From Alphaproteobacteria bacterium (GTDB lineage Bacteria > Pseudomonadota > Alphaproteobacteria > Rickettsiales > UBA998), in the NCBI GenBank assembly GCA_004293935.1, contig RDZH01000019.1, positions 1 to 64,000 of the forward strand: 64,000 nt of DNA, read 5' to 3'. Below are positions 58,081-64,000 of the stretch, one piece after another. Positions within the stretch are counted from its first letter, which is position 1. Each line of letters starts with the position of its first letter. The position numbers and the translations under genes are program-made. The notes under the pieces are model-generated. The model was given only the letters and a program-made list of their open reading frames with translations. It made no database searches and was not told where the DNA came from.

Positions 58081-59105
58081 GTTACGTTATGCAACACCCC
58101 GAATTATTCACCACATCACAGTTTTTTCAACCAAGTCTTTTGAGTATGGTAACACCTCCAGAATTAGGCGCATCTCCCTTTGCGGGATGGAATATGGTGG
58201 ATATTTTTGCAGGGATTGGGGGGATTCGTCATGCATTCGATGCACTTGGGGCAGATTGTGTATTTTCCTCAGAATGGGATAAGCACGCACAAATGACATA
58301 CAAAGCAAATTATGGTGATCTTCCGCATGGGGATATTACGCAGATTGAAGCCGCAGATATACCCAAAATGGAACTGCTTTTAGCAGGTTTTCCCTGCCAA
58401 CCGTTTTCACAAGCTGGGCATAAAAAAGGCTTTGATGATACACGTGGCACATTGTTTTTTGATCTGTGCCGTATCATTGCGCATCATCGACCAAAGGTTC
58501 TTTTGTTAGAGAACGTCAAAGGATTCAAAGGGCATGATAAAGGACGTACCTTCGCTGTAGTGAAACAATCTTTGCAGAACTTAGGTTATTGCGTCTATGC
58601 GCAGGTGCTGAATGCTAAAGATTTCGGTGTGCCGCAAAACCGTGAACGCATTTACATTGTGGCGTTTGAAGGGTTTGTGCCGTTTGATTTTCCCCATCCC
58701 CCCAAAACACCTACACGCGTTGGGATGATTTTAGAGGATACAGTGGATGATAAATATACGATTTCTGATCGCTTATGGGCAGGGCATCAACGGCGCAAAC
58801 AAGAACATCGTGCAAAAGGCAATGGCTTTGGCTATGCCTTGTTTGATGCAGACGCGCCTTATACAAGCACGATTTCTGCGCGTTATTATAAGGACGGTTC
58901 AGAGATTCTGATTGCACAAGAAGGAAAAAACCCGCGCAAACTTACTCCCCGTGAAGCTGCACGATTACAAGGATTTCCTGATGATTTTATTATTCCTGTG
59001 AGTGACGTGCAAGCCTATAAACAGTTTGGCAATAGCGTTGCTGTACCTGTGATTCGTGCCATCGCACAGCAGATTGCACTGAGTGTTAGGGGGACTGCAT
59101 TATGA
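58077..59105 (+). CDS. DNA (cytosine-5-)-methyltransferase
   Basis: DIFAGIGGIRHAFDALGADCVFSSEWD; AGFPCQPFSQAGHKKGFDDTRGTLFFDL; LLENVKGF; PQNRERIYIVAF; LTPREAARLQGFPDDF; QFGNSVAVPVI. Confidence 0.97.
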   Translation: MSYVMQHPELFTTSQFFQPSLLSMVTPPELGASPFAGWNMVDIFAGIGGIRHAFDALGADCVFSSEWDKHAQMTYKANYGDLPHGDITQIEAADIPKMELLLAGFPCQPFSQAGHKKGFDDTRGTLFFDLCRIIAHHRPKVLLLENVKGFKGHDKGRTFAVVKQSLQNLGYCVYAQVLNAKDFGVPQNRERIYIVAFEGFVPFDFPHPPKTPTRVGMILEDTVDDKYTISDRLWAGHQRRKQEHRAKGNGFGYALFDADAPYTSTISARYYKDGSEILIAQEGKNPRKLTPREAARLQGFPDDFIIPVSDVQAYKQFGNSVAVPVIRAIAQQIALSVRGTAL

Positions 59106-60139
59106 GCCTTGCCATAAATGATGATGTGTTTTCCATCAATCTACGTTGTTATTTTTTCCTCAAATATCTTGTGAAGGTTAAATTATCGGATAAAAACACA
59201 CGCATATTGCTTGAACAGCTAATACGACACGAAAGTGCTTCCACAGATAAAGTACGCGAATTATTGGAAATATACGTAAAAGAGCATGTGACCAATCGTG
59301 ACAAGCAGGAGATATTTCTTTTGATGATCGAACATATCCAACATTCATTGGATATACGATTATTCGCATTTAGCGTTCGCCTTTATATCATCAAAGACGT
59401 GTTGTTAGCGGAAGCAAAATTGAAGAATGCATCGATTGCTTATGATTTAGCAGAATTGCATCCTTTATCCTTAGACTATGATAACATCATCGTATTTAAC
59501 CCGTATAATACGCGAGTGCAAGGCGCATTGCTGGTTTTATTGTTTTTTCAAAAAATAGAACGTGGCGAACATACATTCTTATCAGAACAATCATCGCATC
59601 TCTTAGAGTGCCTTGTGCAGGATATGCGTATATTGCAAGCAGCAGGGCTAGAACCCAATCAGATGTTTATGCTGATGTTTACAGAAACAATGAATCAATC
59701 CATTACCTCCGCAAGCGGTTCAAACTACGAAAGTCGATTAAAAGATGTACTGGTGCATATCGGTATTCCGCGTGATTCTATCCGTAAAGCACATGATAGC
59801 CACGACATCAGCCGAGAATTTGATCTTATTTTTTCACTGGAACAACCAACGGGTGGAACACGCACCTATGGTATTGGTGCAAAAAGAACCTTAAGGGAAC
59901 GGTACAAGCAATTTACCAACACAGCCGATGAAAGTGATGCAGATATACTGATTCAAGTGACCCTAGGGCTAGATTTGAATGAAGCGAAAGCAAATACGAT
60001 TGTGGTACACAAAGGCGTTATCTTGTTTGTTGCAGATGAAATCTATGATAACCGATCCTTTTTGCAATCGCTCGCACATGTATATCCTGTGAGTGAGTTA
60101 ACGATTGAAACATTATACAATCTGCCGAGTAGAAGATAA
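59102..60139 (+). CDS. Putative type II restriction endonuclease partnered with the C5 methyltransferase
   Basis: 4-nt overlap with methyltransferase; EFDLIFSLEQPTGGTRTYGIGAKRTLRERYKQF fits a D...xxK-type nuclease core. Confidence 0.75.
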   Translation: MSLAINDDVFSINLRCYFFLKYLVKVKLSDKNTRILLEQLIRHESASTDKVRELLEIYVKEHVTNRDKQEIFLLMIEHIQHSLDIRLFAFSVRLYIIKDVLLAEAKLKNASIAYDLAELHPLSLDYDNIIVFNPYNTRVQGALLVLLFFQKIERGEHTFLSEQSSHLLECLVQDMRILQAAGLEPNQMFMLMFTETMNQSITSASGSNYESRLKDVLVHIGIPRDSIRKAHDSHDISREFDLIFSLEQPTGGTRTYGIGAKRTLRERYKQFTNTADESDADILIQVTLGLDLNEAKANTIVVHKGVILFVADEIYDNRSFLQSLAHVYPVSELTIETLYNLPSRR

Positions 60140-60144
60140 AAATT

Positions 60145-61662
60145 ATGCCCCATTCACTCCATAATCTAGCATCGTTGTTGCGTATTGGGCGGGTATTGGC
60201 ACAGCACAATGCCTTGTTTATGTGCGAATCCTTGCCGTTTTACCCGCTTCTGGCACGGTTTTATGCACGCTCACTTCGGCGATCTAAACATAAAGGTGGG
60301 CGCAGAGGTGAGCGTTTAGCCGCTGCCTTGGTGGAATTAGGGCCAACCTTCATTAAATTAGGGCAAGTATTATCCACGCGCTCAGATTTAATTGGGGAGG
60401 AATTTGCACGGGATTTAGCCTTGCTGCAAGATAGCCTACCGCCGTTTGGTTCGGATGTGGCACGCAGTATCATTGAAGCAGAATTAGAAAAACCGATCAA
60501 CGCATTATTCGATCATTTTGAAGATATACCCGTTGCAGCCGCATCCATGGCGCAGGTACATTTTGCCATCACCAAAGAGGGCAAACGCGTTGCCGTGAAG
60601 ATTTTGCGCCCCGATGTCGAAGTGCGCTTTAAGCGTGATCTTGCGTTATTTCGCTGGTTGGCGCGTATTATGGATCGCACCATGCCGCAATTTCGGCGTA
60701 TGCGCCCGATTGAGATGGTGCAGATTATGGAAGATTCCGTGCATATGGAACTGGATTTACGCTATGAGGCTGCAGCAGCGGTAGAACTAAAAGCAAATAT
60801 GCAGGGAGAGGAAGGATTTTATGTTCCTGAGATTGATTGGCAACGCACGACTTCTCGTGTGTTGACGCTGGAGCGTATTGACGGCATTGCGGGAAATAAT
60901 GTTGAGGCAATTCGCGCACATGGGCATGATCTCAACCTCATTATAGAACATGCGGCTAATGCCTTTTTTGTGCAGGTGTTTCGTGATGGATTTTTCCACG
61001 CGGATATGCATCCGGGGAATCTGTTCATCATGGATGATGGGCGCATTGCCGTTGTCGATTTCGGGATTATGGGACGGCTGGATTATAAAAATCGTGTGTT
61101 TCTGGCACAAGTATTAAGCGGATTTTTGCGTGAGGATTATTATTTAGTAGCCAAGATTCATGCAGAATTGGGGATTATCCCACCGCATAAATCGGTGGAT
61201 CAGTTTGCGATGGCATGTATGGCGATTGGTAAGCCGATTTTGGGAAAAAATCTTGATGAAATATCGGTAGCACGGTTGCTTGCGCAATTATTCCATCTCT
61301 CTGAGACCTTTGAAATGCGCCTGCAACCGCAATTATTATTATTGCAAAAAACCATGATGCTTGCTGAAGGCATTGGGCGATCGCTGAATCCTTCGATGAA
61401 TATGTGGCGTATGTCTGAACCGTTGATTATGTCGTGGTATCGTCAGAATCTCAGTGGTCCTGCGATGGCACGCGCCAAGATTGATGATACGTTACAGCAA
61501 CTTAAACGCTTGCCCGAGCTTATGGAATCGTTTCATACGGCATTGGAGCGTGTGGGGAATAAGGAATATACCAATACCACCAAGAAACCATCATGGATAC
61601 AATATGTAGCTATTGCGTTGTTGCTCATTGGTTTGGGATGGGTGCTTGGTGCGCATTTTTAG
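60145..61662 (+). CDS. ubiB: UbiB-family ubiquinone biosynthesis protein/atypical kinase
   Basis: LGPTFIKLGQVLSTRSDLIGEEFARDLALLQDSLPPF; AAASMAQVHFA; VAVKILRP; FFHADMHPGNLFIMDDGRIAVVDFGIMGRL. Confidence 0.96.
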   Translation: MPHSLHNLASLLRIGRVLAQHNALFMCESLPFYPLLARFYARSLRRSKHKGGRRGERLAAALVELGPTFIKLGQVLSTRSDLIGEEFARDLALLQDSLPPFGSDVARSIIEAELEKPINALFDHFEDIPVAAASMAQVHFAITKEGKRVAVKILRPDVEVRFKRDLALFRWLARIMDRTMPQFRRMRPIEMVQIMEDSVHMELDLRYEAAAAVELKANMQGEEGFYVPEIDWQRTTSRVLTLERIDGIAGNNVEAIRAHGHDLNLIIEHAANAFFVQVFRDGFFHADMHPGNLFIMDDGRIAVVDFGIMGRLDYKNRVFLAQVLSGFLREDYYLVAKIHAELGIIPPHKSVDQFAMACMAIGKPILGKNLDEISVARLLAQLFHLSETFEMRLQPQLLLLQKTMMLAEGIGRSLNPSMNMWRMSEPLIMSWYRQNLSGPAMARAKIDDTLQQLKRLPELMESFHTALERVGNKEYTNTTKKPSWIQYVAIALLLIGLGWVLGAHF

Positions 61663-61722
61663 AAACAACTATAAGGGTTATGCTATGACTATAAAAAAAC
61701 TTTTTCTTTTTTTGTGCATCTT

Positions 61723-61783
61723 ATAGTGCTTCCATTATATTATTACCGATTAATCGGCAAGTATATAATGGAAAAAGCACTAT
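61723..61783. repeat. Palindromic repeat, family D (copy 2)
   Basis: ATAGTGCTTCCATTATATTATTACCGATTAATCGGCAAGTATATAATGGAAAAAGCACTAT. Confidence 0.85.
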
Positions 61784-61795
61784 ACATCATAGTGT

Positions 61796-61849
61796 TATAG
61801 TCGTTTTTTGACATAAAAAATGAGTAATTTTTTTGTCAAACGACTATAT
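61796..61849. repeat. Palindromic repeat, family F (copy 3)
   Basis: TATAGTCGTTTTTTGACATAAAAAATGAGTAATTTTTTTGTCAAACGACTATA. Confidence 0.85.
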
Positions 61850-61863
61850 GTGCGCCAACTATT

Positions 61864-62367
61864 GTGAGTGCAAAAAATATTGATGATGTTCATAATGAAA
61901 TGATTACACTGGTTAAAAAAGCGATGTGGCAAGGGGAAGCGAAGTTTGCGCAACCGTGGAAGGAAGGAGCAAACAAGGAAGAAGCCTATATATACCCATT
62001 TCATTTCAAGGAGTGGAGTCCTTGAAATGAAATTAAGGGTATATCTTATTAAAAACACTCATCGTTTCCACATTTTGATACTGCGCATCGTGCGTGGGCG
62101 ATGAGTATCGCTGATGCAGAGGCAAAACAGATACTGCGTTATGGGGTCATTAGTGGGCGTGCTGAAGCATGTGGTCTTGATTGGCAGCCCCATTTTAAGG
62201 CACTCATGGCACATGAACGCGCTAAGGGGCGCACAGAAGATCAAATGACCTATATTGGAGTATTGCATGGGATAAGCAGTGCTGCGATTAAAGATCACCC
62301 CTGCTCAGCGAGTGATAGAGAAAAAGCGCGTAAAGCGGTACAAGATAGTATAAACCAGCTAAGATAG
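61864..62367 (+). pseudogene. Small ORF apparently interrupted by family C repeat; 3' part (62101-62367) remains open
   Basis: VSAKNIDDVHNEMITLVKKAMWQGEAKFAQPWKEGANKEEA... enters the repeat and stops; downstream MSIADAEAKQILRYGV... is in the same frame. Confidence 0.5.
61986..62110. repeat. Dispersed structured repeat, family C (copy 2)
   Basis: ATACCCATTTCATTTCAAGGA-GTGGAG-TCCTTGAAATGAAATTAAGGGTAT hairpin followed by ACTCATCG..CCAC...GTGGGCGATGAGT; matches 6645-6772. Confidence 0.88.
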
Positions 62368-62368
62368 A

Positions 62369-62397
62369 AAGGTTGACTTTGCAACAAAGCCAACCTT
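62369..62397. terminator. Hairpin terminator candidate between convergent ORFs
   Basis: AAGGTTGACTTTG-CAA-CAAAGCCAACCTT. Confidence 0.65.
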
Positions 62398-62407
62398 CGC
62401 CTCTAAA

Positions 62408-63577
62408 CTATAATCCTAACAAGAAACGACGCGGGTCTTCAATCGATTCCTTAATGCGCTTCAAGAAGGTTACGGACTCACGCCCATCAATAATACGATG
62501 ATCATAGGATAACGCCACATACATCATTGGACGAATCACGATTTGTCCATTGACCACAACAGGGCGTTCTTCGGTTTTATGCATCCCCAAAATACCTGAT
62601 TGTGGCGGATTAATGATCGGAGTAGACATCAATGAACCATACACCCCACCATTAGAAATGGTGAATGTCCCACCTTGTAAATCCTTCATTGCCAACGTAC
62701 CTTTGCGGGCTTGCTGCGCTTTTGCTGCTAAATCTCCCTCAATCTCAGAGAGTGATTTTTTATCTGCATCACGGATGACAGGAACGACAAGTCCATTTTC
62801 CGTACCCACGGCAACGCCAATATCATAATAATTTTTATAGACCAATTCATCACCATCAATTTGTGCATTCACCTCAGGTAGTTCTTGCAATGCATTGACG
62901 GCAGCCTTCACAAAGAAGCCCATAAAGCCAAGTTTAATACCAAATTTACGTTCAAAATCATCCTTATATTGTGAACGCAACTCGATGACACTTGACATAT
63001 CAATCTCATTAAACGTCGTGAGAATGGCGGCGGTATTTTGTGAATCCTTCAAACGGCGTGAAATCACTTGACGCAATTTCGTCATTTTCACACGTTCTTC
63101 ACGTTCACCTTTTGGCTTCGGCTCTTCGCTATGCACGGCTGCCATCGGCACAACATTTTTTGCGGCCAATACATCACCTTTCGTGACGCGCCCATCTTTG
63201 CCTGTGGCAACCACAGCATCACGCGCAATCTGTGGATTTTCTGCAAGCATTTTCGTTGCTGCCGGGCCATCTTTTGCCGCTGCAGGAGTGCTTGCTACTG
63301 CAGATGCAGGGGCAGAAGGAGCAGGAGTGGATGCCACCGCACCTTCCCGAATCACGCCTAAAAGCGTCCCCACATTCACCGTTGCATCTTGCTGTACTGC
63401 CACGGATTCCAACACGCCATCACATGGTGAATTGACTTCCATCGATACTTTATCGGTTTCTAATTCTACCAATGGCTCATCTTTTTTTACAGCATCACCT
63501 GCTTTCTTGAACCATTTTGCAATGGTCGCTTCACTCACAGATTCACCCAACGAAGGCACAACAATATCAGCACACAT
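62408..63577 (-). CDS. sucB: 2-oxoglutarate dehydrogenase E2 (dihydrolipoyllysine succinyltransferase)
   Basis: [99 protein letters not shown]. Confidence 0.97.
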   Translation of the reverse strand: MCADIVVPSLGESVSEATIAKWFKKAGDAVKKDEPLVELETDKVSMEVNSPCDGVLESVAVQQDATVNVGTLLGVIREGAVASTPAPSAPASAVASTPAAAKDGPAATKMLAENPQIARDAVVATGKDGRVTKGDVLAAKNVVPMAAVHSEEPKPKGEREERVKMTKLRQVISRRLKDSQNTAAILTTFNEIDMSSVIELRSQYKDDFERKFGIKLGFMGFFVKAAVNALQELPEVNAQIDGDELVYKNYYDIGVAVGTENGLVVPVIRDADKKSLSEIEGDLAAKAQQARKGTLAMKDLQGGTFTISNGGVYGSLMSTPIINPPQSGILGMHKTEERPVVVNGQIVIRPMMYVALSYDHRIIDGRESVTFLKRIKESIEDPRRFLLGL

Positions 63578-63701
63578 GTTATAAAACTCCAGAAAAAATA
63601 CTTTATTATAGTTACGTTATTGTGCTTTTGCACACAAGAAAAACTGGTATGATATGCCACAAAAAGAAGTATTTTTCTTCTTCTGTGACATATCATCGAA
63701 G

Positions 63702-64000
63702 TTATGTGGTTACATCAAAAGCACTCAACACCAATTCTTGTTGTTCACGATTATGAATCTTCAAATATCCCGCTGCAGGTGATGCAGCCATCACACGCCC
63801 AACATAAGCAGGGCGATCACTGCGTCCAATATCCAACAATACATCCTCAATATATGGCGCAACGAATGTCCACGCGCCCATATTTTTCGGCTCTTCTTGC
63901 ACCCATGCGATGGATGCGTTCGGATAACGCTGCACAACCGCTTTCAGTTGATTGTGCGGGAATGGATAATATTGTTCAAGGCGTATAATCGCGACATCGT
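63702..64000 (-). CDS. sucA: 2-oxoglutarate dehydrogenase E1, C-terminal part (continues beyond window)
   Basis: VAIIRLEQYYPFPHNQLKAVVQRYPNASIAWVQEEPKNMGAWTFVAPYIEDVL...YVGRVMAASPAAGYLKIHNREQQELV. Confidence 0.95.
   Translation of the reverse strand, partial: DVAIIRLEQYYPFPHNQLKAVVQRYPNASIAWVQEEPKNMGAWTFVAPYIEDVLLDIGRSDRPAYVGRVMAASPAAGYLKIHNREQQELVLSAFDVTT

Overview
64 kb window from what looks like an alphaproteobacterial chromosome. This lineage is inferred from gene content: motAB, a 17-kDa-antigen-like glycine-zipper lipoprotein, sucAB, olsBA, DUF1674, ispDF/pgpA. Housekeeping genes include murA, pccA, ilvE, gcdH-like, dadA, bcp, hisB/hisH, rnd, trxA, dusB-like, ispDF, pgpA, rlmH, astD-like, hslV, olsBA, ppa, xthA, ubiE, ubiB and sucA(partial)/sucB. 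They are interrupted by accessory DNA. (1) A ~7 kb integrative element (~11.15-18.14 kb) lies at the 3' end of a tRNA-Ser(GCU). It has a tyrosine integrase, DUF3987/toprim replication proteins, a terminase-small-subunit-like protein and a 16-bp att repeat. (2) Immediately upstream of that tRNA is a tandem array of three truncated tRNA-Ser 5' parts, each fused to a structured palindromic element. This is the most unusual structure I see. (3) Two toxin-antitoxin-like loci flank murA: a Panacea-domain protein with a membrane protein, and VapBC/FitAB. (4) A defence cluster is threaded through the ubi operon: an AAA ATPase/TOPRIM-like pair, then ubiE, a C5 methyltransferase, a putative restriction endonuclease and ubiB. 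(5) Several families of dispersed palindromic repeats are present. (6) Several large proteins have no recognisable family, one with a clear internal ~100-aa domain duplication. Two small conserved genes (DUF1674/SdhAF4-like, DUF2256) were missing from the supplied ORF track. All calls are from reading the sequence; no searches were run.
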